From: Neocallimastix lanati (nom. inval.)
Taxonomy: Eukaryota > Neocallimastigomycota > Neocallimastigomycetes > Neocallimastigales > Neocallimastigaceae
Direction of reading: 5' to 3'
Length of the DNA: 64,000 nt
Assembly (NCBI GenBank): GCA_016946835.1
Contig: JACVTC010000045.1
Span: 94,501-158,500 of the forward strand
Part shown: positions 35,530 through 47,880 of the stretch, piece by piece
How positions within the stretch are numbered: position 1 is the first letter of the stretch
Layout of the letters: each line of letters starts with the position of its first letter
The notes under the pieces: model-generated
Seen by the model: only the letters and a program-made list of their open reading frames with translations
Database searches by the model: none
Told to the model about the DNA's origin: nothing
Made by a program: the position numbers and the translations under genes

Positions 35530-36779
35530 TTATTATATTTGTATTTTATAAAATTTTAAATTAAGGTTGTAATTATTATATGCAAACTATATAAAAATGT
35601 AAATAAAAACTTTATTTATTAATAAATTAATTTGTTATTAAATACATACAAATAAATTAATAAATCATTAATTAATCATTTGACTATTTATTATTGATTT
35701 ATGGTGTATGATTTAGTGTAACGTGATATAAAATATATTTATGTTACATCATACATAAAATTAATATAAACATAAAGTTTATAACATAAATTTTATGTTT
35801 TATTTTAATTATTTTATTTTTTATAATTATAATTTTAAATAATTAATTCTAATTATTTTAAAATAATTTATCATTTTTTAAATTATACTTTTTTTCTGAG
35901 CAAATAATATTACGACTTTGAAAAATATTTAAAATAAATTAAAAAATTTCTATATTAAAATTTATTGAATAAATCATGTACATATAAAATAATTTAAAAT
36001 GTAAATAAATTATATGTATTAATATTAAATAATATTATAAAATTAATGAAATATATAAAAAAATTGAAATTCTTTTAAAAAAAATAAAAATAAATTTATA
36101 AATTATTAGAAAAAAATACCCAACTTTTTAAAATTAAAAGATTTGAAACTAATATTAATAATTATAATAAATTAAGGAAATAAATACTAATAGCTTTATA
36201 TTTATTAATTGTTAAAGATTATAATTAATTAATTATATAATTAATGTTTAGTGCTTATAAGTTAATAATTTTAAAATAATTCATTAATTAAAGTTTAATA
36301 TTTAATATTTAATAATTTATTTATTTAATAATCGTAAAAAGTATTATAATTTTTAGAAAGTTACATCAAATATAATATTTTATAATTCATAATTAATAAC
36401 TATTTAATTACCATTATCTTAATTGATGATTTTTAAATAAAACTATATATTGTAATACTGAATTATTATTTAAAATAATACTAAACTAATAAAAATATTT
36501 GTTATTACTATAACTAATGAAATAAATAATTATATTATCTTTTATATTTATATTTTTATTATTAAGAATTATTTTAATATTATTTGTTTTAGAAAAATAT
36601 CTTAAGACTATCAAAAATCTAATTTATGATATCTATTTGAATATATTTAATTATTTTTGTCATTCCCAGCTTAATATTAAGAAATAATTAATATATATGA
36701 TTGAGTGAATATTGTTATTCTGAAGCCTTATTTTGAAAAGTAATTTCAAATGATTTAAAAATAAATTGCAATTACCTTA
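35530..36779. other. AT-rich spacer
   Basis: 1.25 kb, nothing recognised on either strand. Confidence 0.55.
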
Positions 36780-38282
36780 TTTGATATTCATAGTTTTAGA
36801 TGATTTTTCAAAATATAATAGGGTGATCTTTACACAAAATAAAGCTGATAAATTAAATAAATTTATAATATTACAAATATTTTAGACTATGACAATGGAA
36901 AAAGGGTTAGCTAATGAAGAGCTCAATCAATACCTTCTTATCATTGGATTTAAAAGATTAATAAACGAACCTTGCTTATATTTTAAAGTTGATAAAAAGA
37001 AAAATTTATTATGTATTCTTGCTATTTATGTTGATGATATTCTACTTGCAGGTAATAGAATAATTGTAGAACGAACAAAAGAATTAATTAAAAATAGATT
37101 TAAAATAAAAGATATAGGTAATGTAAATTTCATTATAGAAATAAAATTTATAAAACACAAAGCAGGATACTTTATTAACCAAACAAGATACATAAAAGAA
37201 ATCATAGAAAAATTTGAAATTATTAATGCTACTCCTACAAAAAACTTGATTCCTACTGAAAATGAAGAACTCAGGAAAACAAAAGTAGATCAAACGAAAT
37301 ACAGGATTGCCATAGGAAATCTGCTTACTTCAATATATGTACCCGTCATGATATAATCTACCCTATTTCAAAAGCTGCCCAAAAGTCAAAAGATTCCAAC
37401 TTGGTGGATTGGTAAAATGCTCTGAAATTAATAAAATACATAAAAGTACAATAAAATATGGCATAAGTTTTTCAAGAAATTCAAACATAAATGTATTTAC
37501 CGATGTAGATTATTCAGGTGATATAAAAACTAGAAGATCCACTACTGGGTTTGTTATATTAATTGGAAATTCCCCAACTAGTTGGTGTTTCAAACTCTAA
37601 CGTTTTATTTCAACTTCAATAGCTGAATCAGAATATTACAGCCTAAGCGAATGTTGTAAACATTGTATGTGATATATGAATCTTTTTAATGAATTGAAAT
37701 TCACAATAAAAAATATCGAAATCAATATCGACAATAAAGCTGCTATTTATAATGCCAAAAACCAATCAATTAACCCCAAGACAAAGCATATGGATATTAG
37801 AGTGCACTACATAAGAGAATTAATTAAAAAATGAAAAAATAAAATTAAAATATGTTAAGTCACAATACAATCTTGCAGATGGATTTATAATATATTTAAA
37901 CAATACTGCAATGGATAAATTTAGAAACTCTCTTTTAATTAAAATAGACAACTTAAATTATTAATTATTTATATATTCTATAGATTTAATGCATTCAATT
38001 ATTACTTTAAAAAAAAATTTAAATTTATAAAGTTATACTTGAAGGGGAATGTTGGAAATAAAAATGACATTCATTTTTATTATTAATTTAAATGTATCCA
38101 ATTATTTGTTATGAATAAATTAATGTATTGTTTCATGAATGATGTAAATTGTTCTAAGATCCCTAAAAATAAAATATTCTCTTTTTAATCTTTTTTATTA
38201 ATAATTATAAAAATAAATAAAACTAATAAAAGGTTATTTTACAGATTACCTAATTTAAAACTTTTGTATTTAGTGTTTAAAA
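36780..38282 (+). mobile_element. Ty1/Copia fossil F (broken)
   Basis: A plus-strand remnant with a short integrase trace (LDDFSKYNRVIF), a reverse transcriptase part with YVDDILLAGN, RNase H traces (TDVDYSGDIKTRRSTTG; KTKHMDIR) and a C-terminus (MDKFRNSLL) close to that of B and C. A purine tract (GAAGGGGAA) and a 3' LTR follow. The 5' part is absent. Several breaks are present. It belongs to the same lineage as B and C by its RT and RNase H motifs. Confidence 0.85.
38050..38282 (+). repeat. 3' LTR of Copia fossil F
   Basis: About 233 bp starting TGTTGGAAAT right after the purine tract. The proposed end TAGTGTTTAAAA matches the end of the B LTR (TTTTAGTGTTTAAAA). The partner is missing. Confidence 0.65.
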
Positions 38283-38750
38283 TTGTTCTCAAAAATTTAA
38301 TTTAATTTATTTATTGTTAGAGACGAAATCGTTACATACATTTATTTATATTATTAATTTATATCAACCAATAATTAATCTCTAAGTAAATTAAATAATG
38401 TTAACTAAGATATAAAAATATGAAATAAATTTAATGTAAAATATCTCTTAGAAAAAAATATATATCCTTATAATAAAAATTATTAATAAACATTTTATAA
38501 TATTACTCATAACATAAAATACTTTGTTATATTGTTTTTATTAATACAGTGATTATCTTAGATTTATAAATTTGTTTTTCACATTTATTAAAATAATTAA
38601 TATTAAAATAATTAATATTAAATTTATATAATAAATTGTTACATGATATTTTACTAATTTATCTATAATATTTTACATTATATAATTGTTTAATTAATAA
38701 TTTATTTAGTAAAATTTTAAATTTGTTCTTTTCATTTTATGTATTAAAAT
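38283..38750. other. Short AT-rich spacer
   Basis: About 470 bp between the Copia F LTR and the 3' end of the SGNH gene. TGTTAGAGACGAAATCG at about 38325 looks unlike the surroundings and could be the start of another LTR, but no second copy is in view. Confidence 0.45.
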
Positions 38751-39898
38751 TTAATTTTTATTTAAAGATATTAGTAATTCATTTATATCTTCAGCAATAA
38801 TTCTATTAGCCTTATTGGATATATGAGTATTATCACGCCAGAAATATTGATCAAGTTTACTGAATACTTTGTTTTCACTTAATTTCCATGCGTTATTGCA
38901 AGAAATAAAATTATATTTCTTATAATTTTTCATAATATATTTATATTCATTATTAATATTGTATATAATAATATTTATATCTTTATATTTTATATACAAT
39001 TCTTCAGCTTTCTTATTTAATAAATTATTAAAATAGAAAATTTCATCCTTAAAATAATTATATTTATTTTTAGAATTAATAGGTGCTAATTCAAAAGGAG
39101 GAATATTAATTACTAAAAAATTATTTCCTCCAATTTCTTTTACACATTCAATTTTATTAAAGATAATATCAACAATATAATTAATATTTTCATTAATAGT
39201 TCTGTTATTATTAATAAAATTAATATCTTTGATATCATTAGATCCCATATATATGGAGAATAATGTATTATTACTATTCCATTGATTAAAATATTTTTTT
39301 CCTTGACTCATTCTTTCATAAAATAAATTATATTGATAAAAGAGATCTTTAAATTTTCGTCTAAAATTGAGACCTCTTTAAAAAATTAAATAAATTATTA
39401 AAAAAAAATTACATTTTATTTATTTATATAATTTATATAAATACTAATTACAATTCTAAAGTAACAACAGAACCACTTATAGCGAAATTCCATAATTTCA
39501 TTTTATGTATATTAACAAGTTGTACTGGCCAATTTTTTTTATTAGCAAGTAACTTTTTTTATTTTTTTTTTTAAAAAATTCTATATATTAATTAAAAAAT
39601 TATAAAATATTATTATCATATAAATAATGAAGTTTAAGTGAATCTTTTTTGAAGAATTCATTGTTTTAAAATTTGTTCCTGAAAATGAATGTGAATCCCT
39701 ATTTATTTGAAGAAATTTAGATATATTTAGGAAAATTTTAAATTGTTTTAATTAATATGAATATTACCCAAACACAATTAAATTAGATATCTCATTATAG
39801 TTAAATGTATTATTAGATGATAATAATTTCAATGAGGACTCTCTCCCTGGTATTTCAATTTTATTAGATAGGCATTTTGAATTAATAAAAAATAAAAA
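38751..39898 (-). CDS. SGNH/GDSL hydrolase, CE16-like acetylesterase (split by introns, possibly decaying)
   Basis: The minus strand shows all four SGNH blocks in order over several exons. The first exon (39768 to about 39898) ends ...LIVFG. After an intron comes a segment from 39698 downward with GDSHSFSGTNFKTM (nucleophile Ser). An exon at 39452-39552 has KNWPVQLVN and MKLWNFAISGSVV (oxyanion Gly). A 91-nt GT-AG intron (39361-39451) leads to the last exon 38751-39360 with SIYMGSNDI (GxND) and FWRDNTHIS (catalytic Asp and His). Such enzymes remove acetyl groups from xylan and are usually secreted. Two points are odd: no GT donor is visible between the GDS segment and the next exon, and the start codon and signal peptide are not clear. 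It may be a recent pseudogene or have an unusual intron. It sits between a Copia fossil and duplicated AT DNA. Confidence 0.7.
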
Positions 39899-39899
39899 T

Positions 39900-40139
39900 A
39901 TTTAATATAAAAAATAATACATTATGAATAAAATATTTATTTATGATTGAATAAAAATTCAAAGGAATATTTATAATATTTATATTTTGTAATAAATAAT
40001 AATTAATTATTACTATTCAAAAAATATTTTAAAATAATAAAACATTTAAAGTTTTTTATATAATTTTTATTCTAATATATTATTACTAATTTAATAATAT
40101 AATTATAAATATTTTTGATAAAATTAAAAAATATTTATT
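39900..40139. other. AT-rich upstream region of the SGNH gene
   Basis: Presumed promoter side of the minus-strand SGNH gene. No motif is distinguishable from the AT background. Confidence 0.4.
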
Positions 40140-42000
40140 TTTATAAATGATATAAATTTTATATTAGTTTTATTATTTTTATTTATTTTTAAGCATAAAT
40201 TTATAAGTTTTATTTTTATTTCTTTAAATTTCTTTATTATTTTTATGAAATATCAATTAAGTTTTTTATAAATATAATAGATAAATAATAAAAAATAAAA
40301 TAGAATTAGATATAAAAGTAAATCAATAATATATTAATTAAGAATTACACTTTTCATCTCACTATACTTTGAAAATAAATAAAATTTATATTAATAAAAT
40401 TAAATTAAAATATATAATCATTTGATAATTATATGTTTATTAACTAAATTTTCTAACAGCGAAGTTTAAATTTATTTTTAATTAATATATTTATAAAGAA
40501 ATATATGATCTTTAAATAAAGGAAATTTATTATTTTTACAAAAAATTGAAATTTTTTATTATTAAACTAAAAATAGTTCTTTAAATCATAATTTTTTAGT
40601 AGATAAATGAAATAGTTTAATTATTTTAAGTAATAACTTAAAATAATTAATAATTGAATAAATTATTAAAATCTATTAATTCAATAATTTTATAATAATT
40701 TTATAATTTTTTATTTTTTGTTTTTTTTCAGTATATTTTTAAAGTAGATGACAATTTTATTTTTATTGTACTTTCAATTTAACATTATTTGCAAACAATT
40801 AATTCTTTAATTTATTAATGTTAGTTAATTATTTATTTACTTTAATTTTTTTTATAAAAAAATTAATTTTAGTAATATATTTATTATATTATTGATAATT
40901 TTTAAATCATAAATTCAATTTATATAAGTATATTTTAATTTTTATTATTTTTTTTTATAAAATATATTTATTTATTATATTACCTGAATTAAATCATGAG
41001 ATTCTTAATTTAAATTTATGATATATAAAAATAAAAGTAATCCTTTTTTGGATACTCGTTTTTATATTATTTTATTTAATTATATATATCGGTTAAAATT
41101 ATTAACTGAATAAAATATTTATTATTTAATGTTCTATTTCGTTAATTTCAATAATGAGTATTATCGAATTTTAACTTTAAAATTTAAAGATTCATATTAA
41201 AATATGAATATTTTAAGAAAATAAAATTTTTGTTTTATGTTTTTTTATAATACAAATATTAATTTATTAAATTTAATTATACTAAATTTTTATATCTTGT
41301 TCAATTTAATAATATGATCGAGACTATTAATCCTTTAAAAATAAGAATATATTTGTTAGAATATGTGAAAAAATATGAAATATATGTTAAATGTATTGAA
41401 ATGTATTTGTTATATATGTAATGTATAAGCCACAATGTATTAAAACAAAAAGCATGTAAATTTAAATATTTGCAGCTCTTTATCATAAAATATATTAATA
41501 AAGTTGACATAATTATAAAACCCAAAATATTGACTCTTAACAATATTAATTATATATAAATATAAAAATCCTTTGTAATCTAACATTAATAAAATTTTTA
41601 TTAATAAACTATTAATAGATATTTATTTTTTTTATAATTTTCATTAAAATTATTTCGTAATAATATTTATAATCATTTTATTATTAGAAGATTTTTTAAT
41701 CAAAAATAATATTCCTTTTTTTTATTTTTATTCTAATTCGTTTTATATTTTTAGAAAAAAAATAATTAATATTATTTGAATTGAATTAAAATTAAAATTA
41801 AAATTTAAAGTTTTCATAATTATTACAAACTTTTTTTAATTATAAAGAAAACTTAAATTAAGTATATATAAAAATTTTAATATTATTGACTTCAAAGATG
41901 ACATCATATTGATATAAATATATAAATAATTATTTCATATTTATAATATAAATATTGATTTTTAAAAAAAATAAATAAAATCTTTAAATTTCTATTAGAA
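40140..42000 (+). repeat. Segmental duplication 1, left copy
   Basis: Diverged direct copy of about 44870-46460. Shared in order: AAGTAAATCAATAAT, TATTTATAAAGAAAT, CTTTAAATAAAGGAAATTTA, AATAATTGAATAAATTATTAAA, TTTAAAAATAAGAATATATT and TATTATTGACTT. A degenerate primer-site-like GGATTAATAGTCTCGATC on the minus strand at about 41317-41334 suggests the segment includes an old LTR-element remnant. No gene is supported. Confidence 0.65.
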
Positions 42001-42109
42001 TATTATTAGAAAAAAAATTTATTATGTTCATACATTAATTAATTTTAAGAACAGGTAAACAAATTTTAACATTTTTAAATATATAAAAAATCTTTATTTA
42101 AAGTTGGTG

Positions 42110-42930
42110 CTTTATAATTATATCAAGCTTATTTATATATTTTATTATATATAACTTCATTAAATTATTCTAAATTAAATAATTTTATAATAATATGTGG
42201 TAGCTTATATAAATTATATTAGATTATAGTTTAATATATTTTATACATATTTCAAATATTTTTCATATTCTATCAATTTACACAATATGTAACCCATAAT
42301 CAAAATTATTCAAGAATTACATATATTTAATCTGCATTTCTTATATAATATATAATTATTAATAAATAATAATTAATTAATAAAATAAATACATATATAT
42401 ATATAATATAATAAAATCAATATAAATTGTATTAATATGAATATAGTTATAAAAATTTCAAAATATCTACATAATATTAAATTTTTCTCTAGTGTTACCC
42501 TAACCTATAAATAATCCATTACTAAAAATAATTAAAAAGGTTAAAAAATTAAAATTTTAATAAAGATAAATATTTAATAATGAAATGGGAATTTTTCAAC
42601 TAATGAAATAAATTAATTTTTTAATTAAATATATATATTATAAAATGGATAATTATTTAAATAAATTAATATAAAATTAAATTATTAAAAAAATATTTTT
42701 ATAATAAATTATCATATTTATTATAATAAAAAAAGTTTTTTTACAAATATATTAAATTTTTTATGTTCCATAATTATAAATGGAACATAAAAATATAAAA
42801 TAAAGTTTATATAATATTAAAAAATAATTTAATTTAATAAAATATTCCAAAAAAAATCTAAAATATTAATATTTAATAAATGTTAAAGTTATAAATTAAT
42901 TAAATGTGAATTTTCAATTTTTTTCTTTTT
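42110..42930 (+). repeat. Segmental duplication 2, left copy
   Basis: Weakly similar, in the same order, to 57640-58400. Both have AAATTTTTC, an AATTAAAAAGGT or AATTAGAAAGGT block, AATGAAATGGGAATTTTTCAA or AATGAAAAGGGAATTTTCAA, and AAAAAAAGTTTTxTTACAAAT. Non-coding. Alignment by eye only. Confidence 0.5.
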
Positions 42931-42966
42931 AGACTTTCAATTTTTAAGTCTTATTATATTATCCCA

Positions 42967-43170
42967 TGTTAAAATATATTTACTATATTTCATTTTATAT
43001 TAACCAATCAATTAATTTAATAAATAATATTCATGTATAAAAGCTTTCTAAATGAATATGTTTTTCTTTAGTTCTATTTTCATAAAAAATATATTAATAA
43101 ATAATAAAATATCTATAATATAAATAAATTAAACTATTATTTAATTATATAAACATTAATGTGTCTAAAA
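42967..43170 (+). repeat. Solo LTR of the Copia D family
   Basis: About 204 bp, nearly identical to the 5' LTR of element D (61004-61197), from TGTTAAAATATATTTACTAT to GTGTCTAAAA. A ~10-bp insertion relative to D lies near the right end. No primer site or coding part follows. The flanks (TCCCA and GAAAA) do not form a target duplication, so it may have arisen by recombination between different copies. Confidence 0.88.
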
Positions 43171-44342
43171 GAAAATAAAAAAAATTTTTTTTATAATTAA
43201 TATTACTAAATAATAAATTGACTTTTTTTTTTTTTTTTTTTTTTTGTTCAAACATTAATTGTTTATACATGTAAAAAAAAATATACATATTTATAATTAG
43301 ATTATTATTATTATTCTTTAATTATGGGTATTATTTTTTTATGATACTATAATTTTTTTTTCTTTTTATTGTTGAATCCTTTTTTTTTTTTTTTGTTTTT
43401 TTTTTTTTTTTTTTTTTTATGCATCAAATTTTCTATCCTTCGTTCTATAATTTATTAAATTTTAATTTAAAAAAAAAAAAGATAAAATAAATAAACTATC
43501 TTATAACTCTCTATACGGGATAGATGAACACCTATTAATAATACTTTATTGTTTTTGATCTTGTTGATATTGCGAAGGATACGTTCTTATATTCTTTATT
43601 ACCAACAATACATTAGCTAAATTAAAAGGAATTTTATAGTGCTCCCTTCTTTTTATTTAAGTTTTTTAATAATTAACAAATCGTCATTATCAACCCTATC
43701 AGGAAAGAGCTAAGAGGACTTAATGTAAGAAGGGTGAATAAGTTATATATTTGGTGATTCAACGCTATATAGTTTGGCTTGTATTTTAACTTTTTAATTA
43801 GGTATTTCATTTAATATATTGATAACCAGAATTTGAATTCAATTGAAAAAGATGTTAGTACAGTAACTATTGATGAACCAATTGTACCAATAAAAAATGA
43901 AAAGTAATGAAATATATTACTGAAATTCAATATCGAAAGGGAAATAATAATCGTAAGGAGTCTAACCTTTATACCAAGAATGTGAAGAAGAGGAAAAAAT
44001 CATGATTTTTCAAATGATTCGAATGATCAGAATCAAAAAGCAAAAAATCCTTAGAAAGTTTTTTCGATTAATATACAACTAGCGAATTATTAAAACAAAT
44101 TCAGCAAACGAGATTATATCGTAAATAATAAAATATTGAGTGTGTTAAAACATAATATTAATATAAAAAAATATAAAAATTGTATAATATCATTTAAATT
44201 CTTTTAAAATATTATAACTATACTTTATAATATATTATTTGTATAATCCTATTAAAAACAAAAGTATTATTTTATACTGTCATTTAAACACTACATTTCT
44301 ATTCAACTCTAACTTTCTTCCAAAATTAGATTTGAGGAGGAA
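43171..44342. other. Spacer with poly-T tracts and a GC-richer island
   Basis: Poly-T runs at 43222-43244 and 43381-43418. Then 43497-44095 is clearly richer in G and C than its surroundings and holds broken frame fragments such as DLVDIAKDTFLYSLLPT, NPIRKELRGLNVRRVNK and DEPIVPIKNEK. This may be a decayed gene or element of unknown type. I could not assign it. Confidence 0.4.
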
Positions 44343-44546
44343 TGATAGAAATATAAATATAAAGTCTTATAATTATATTAATTTAAGCAGTAATGGTAAA
44401 TATTTTAATATATTTAAGTAAAATATGCCACCAATAATAATAAGCTATGTATTAGGTTAAATATAAATACCATAAAAATGTACATTATTATTTTTCATTC
44501 ACTATTCTAATATTTTCTTATAATAAAGATATTCTTATTTCTAAAA
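44343..44546 (+). repeat. Fossil Copia LTR
   Basis: Preceded by a purine tract (GATTTGAGGAGGAA) very like that of B. About 204 bp, from TGATAGAAATAT to TTTCTAAAA, with a TATA-like AAATATAAATACC near 44460. The right end, CTAAAA followed by GATAATTAT, resembles the LTR/primer-site junction of D. No partner is seen. Confidence 0.5.
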
Positions 44547-44639
44547 GATAATTATAAGAAATAATTTTATATATATATAAATATATCATTATAAAAATAC
44601 TAAATTTAAAATCGATTAAATTATAAAATTTTTTTAAAA

Positions 44640-44760
44640 CCACAACTCTAGAGAACTTTAATAATTATGAAAAATAATAAATTCAAAAGATTATAAGGTA
44701 TATTAAATATACTACTAAATGTGCCTATTTTTTCATTAATCTGAACTTTCAATTGTTGTT
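44640..44760 (+). mobile_element. Short Copia RT/RNase H remnant
   Basis: A reading with IRYIKYTTKCAYFFI resembles the connection segment before Copia RNase H (IFKYLSYTINYGIKF in B). Broken and very short. Confidence 0.35.
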
Positions 44761-44869
44761 TTAAAAAAAAAAATTAAATAAATATTTTTATATAGATAAT
44801 ATATATATATAAAAATATATTAATATAATTTTTTTAAATAGAATTTAAATTTTATTTTTAGATTTATTA

Positions 44870-46460
44870 TTTTTTTTTATCAATTTTTAAAGGTAAAGTT
44901 ATAATTTTTATTTCATTTTCTTTATATATATATTTTTTTATTTTATGAAATATATAATAAATAAATAATAAATAGAATTAAATGTAAAGTAAATCAATAA
45001 TAAATTAATTATGAAAAATTCTTTTCATCTCCCCATTTTATTAATAGTAATTTTACTTTTACTATAAGTAAAATTAGTATTAATAAAATATATAATCGAT
45101 ATAGAGTTATATAATTATTAATTCAATTTTATAATAACAAAGTTTAAATCTTTTTTTTTCCTAATTAAGATATTTATAAAGAAATGTAAAATCTTTAAAT
45201 AAAGGAAATTTATTACTTTTATAAAAAAATATTTTTTTTTTATTATTGATAAACTAAAAATAGGTTTTTAAGTTATATTTTTTAATATATAAAAGAAATA
45301 ACATATTACTTCAAATAATTTAATAATTGAATAAATTATTAAATTACTAATTGCTAGTTAATTTATATATTATTTAATGTTATAATGAAACATTACTAAT
45401 TGTAAGCTGAAATATAATTTATAATGTATAAATATAAATATAAAGCAAAAATGTTTATCCCATACTATAAATTAAAAATTTAAAAAATTTTTGTTTAACT
45501 TCAATTATTATTTATTATTTATCATATTAAGTAATAATAATAGTAACTGATAATAATAATCGTAAAAAGGTTATTTATTTCATTTTATTTTTCTTGGAAA
45601 AAAAAAAGTTAAAAATATATTTATTTTATTGTTATTATTTTTTTAGCAATTATGCTTTCAATGTTATCATTATAATCTATAAATATTTTTAATAATTATA
45701 ATTATTTTCTTTTATGAAATATTTTTATTTATTAAATTATTTGAATGAAATCTGGATAGTTTAGTTAAAATTTTTGAAATATAAATATAAAAATACTACG
45801 TTTTCTGATATTTGTTTTGACATTTCTTTTTAAAATTATATATGTCTTTTAAATTCATTAGTAAAAGATTATGTTCATTATTTAAAGTTTTATATCAATA
45901 ATTTCAATATATGGTAGGATTGATTTTTAATTTAAAAAATTAAGAGAAACTAAATTTAAAAAAGAAGAATGAATTATTAAACTATGAATTTTAATAGTAT
46001 AAAATTTTTATTTTGCTTTTTGTAATAATGCAAATATAGTTTTATTACATTTATTAACATTTTTTCAATTTAATACGATTGAAACAATCAACCTTTTAAA
46101 AATAAGAATATATTTTTTATGTAAATATATGATAATATTTTTGCTATTCAAAATCAATAAAATTTTTATTTATAAACAATTAATAATAATATATTGTATA
46201 TCTTTCATTAAAATTAATATTTATATAATTAATATTTTATATAGAATAAGTATAAAAATTAATAAAATTTAAAGCTTTTATAAATATTTTAAATTGATAT
46301 CTTTTATAACAAAGAAAAATTAAATTAAATATTTTAAAATTTACATATTATTGACTTTAAAGATGAGTTCAAAGTACATATTTTATATTTTATTTTTAAA
46401 AAAATAAAATAAGTAATATCTAAATTTTGTATTATTAAAATAGATAATTAATTATAATAA
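44870..46460 (+). repeat. Segmental duplication 1, right copy
   Basis: Diverged direct copy of 40140-42000, about 4.7 kb away. No gene is supported. Confidence 0.65.
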
Positions 46461-46559
46461 AAATATTAATAAAATGAATTATTTTTTTTTTAATAATATA
46501 AAATATATTTATTTATTGGAAATAAGAATTGATATTTTATAAGTATTATATTAATTTTA

Positions 46560-47200
46560 TTTCTATTTTATATTATACGATAAAGAGTTAAATTATTCTA
46601 TTTTATATATAAAATAAATAAAATAGAATAATTTAACTCTTTAAGTAGTATATTCATATATACTACTTGAATATATAAATTAATATATATAATATTTCAT
46701 ATATATGGTTAATATATTATTATAAATTATTTAATTGTTTTATATATAAGTAGTATAAATGAATATATAATTTAGTATATATTTTTAAATATATAATATA
46801 TATAATATTATATTTCATATATATAGTTAATATATATTTATATATATTAAATATTAATTATAATTAATTTATTTATATATTATATAATAAAGAGTTATTC
46901 TAAATTATTCAATTATTTTATATAAAAATAGTATAAATGATTATATAATTTAATATATATTTATATATATAGTATATATATATTTTATATATTAAATTTA
47001 TTAATTAAAAATATCAGTCACTTATATATTATATAATAAAGAATTAAATAATTCTTTTCTTTTTAATTTATATATAAGTAGTATAAATGAATATATGATT
47101 TAATATATATTTATATATATTTTATATAATATATATATAATATTTCATATATATAGTTAATATATTTATATATATTAAATATATTAATTATAAATATAAT
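46560..47200. repeat. Degenerate ~155-bp tandem array with perfect hairpins
   Basis: Repeated modules with TATAATAAAGAGTTAAAT, AGTAGTATAAATGAATATAT and ATATTTCATATATATAGTTA, at about 46570, 46720, 46873 and 47026. At 46582-46642 two perfect 25-bp arms (start AAAGAGTTAAATTATTC) flank an 11-bp loop. A second hairpin (10-bp arms, AAGTAGTATA) follows at 46643-46668. Confidence 0.7.
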
Positions 47201-47880
47201 TCATAATTTTTTCTTTGTATGTTTTATTAATTAATGTGATCACATGTTTTATACAATATTTCAAATGGGGAAGTTGCATTACGCCAATTTTTTCACGTGA
47301 TATATATAAATTTGTGGCTATAGCTATATTATACTACATTGTATTATTTTATTGTATTATTTTGTTATTTCAATTTTTAAATTAATTATTAAGTGAATAA
47401 TTAAATAAATCATATAATGGTTAGATTTTTTGATTTTAATTCTTTTTTTAATAATAATTCTTTTATTTAAATGTTATTAAAAATATAAATATTATTAATT
47501 ATTTTACTTAAATGTTATTAATAAAAAAAAACACATAAAAATATAAATGTTATTAATAATAAATCTTTTACTTAAATGTTATAAAAATATAAAACTAATA
47601 ATAATAATTTTTTTATTTAAATTTTATTAATAAAAAATTATATAAAATTACAAATGTTATTAAAAATATAAATTTTATTAATAATAATTCTTTTCTTTTA
47701 AAAATTATTAAGCGAAATAATAATTATAATGATAAAACTATAAATTATACATTGTATTTGAATATTTATTAAAACTGTATAAATTTAATATGCTTTATAA
47801 ATTAAATTATTGAATGACAGAATTCTGATTATTTCATTTGGTCATTCCTCATTTCTTAATTATTTATTATAAAGTAATAT

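Noticed and set aside
41301-41543. 80-residue minus-strand frame
   Set aside because: AT-rich low-complexity translation inside a duplicated segment. The other copy does not keep the frame.
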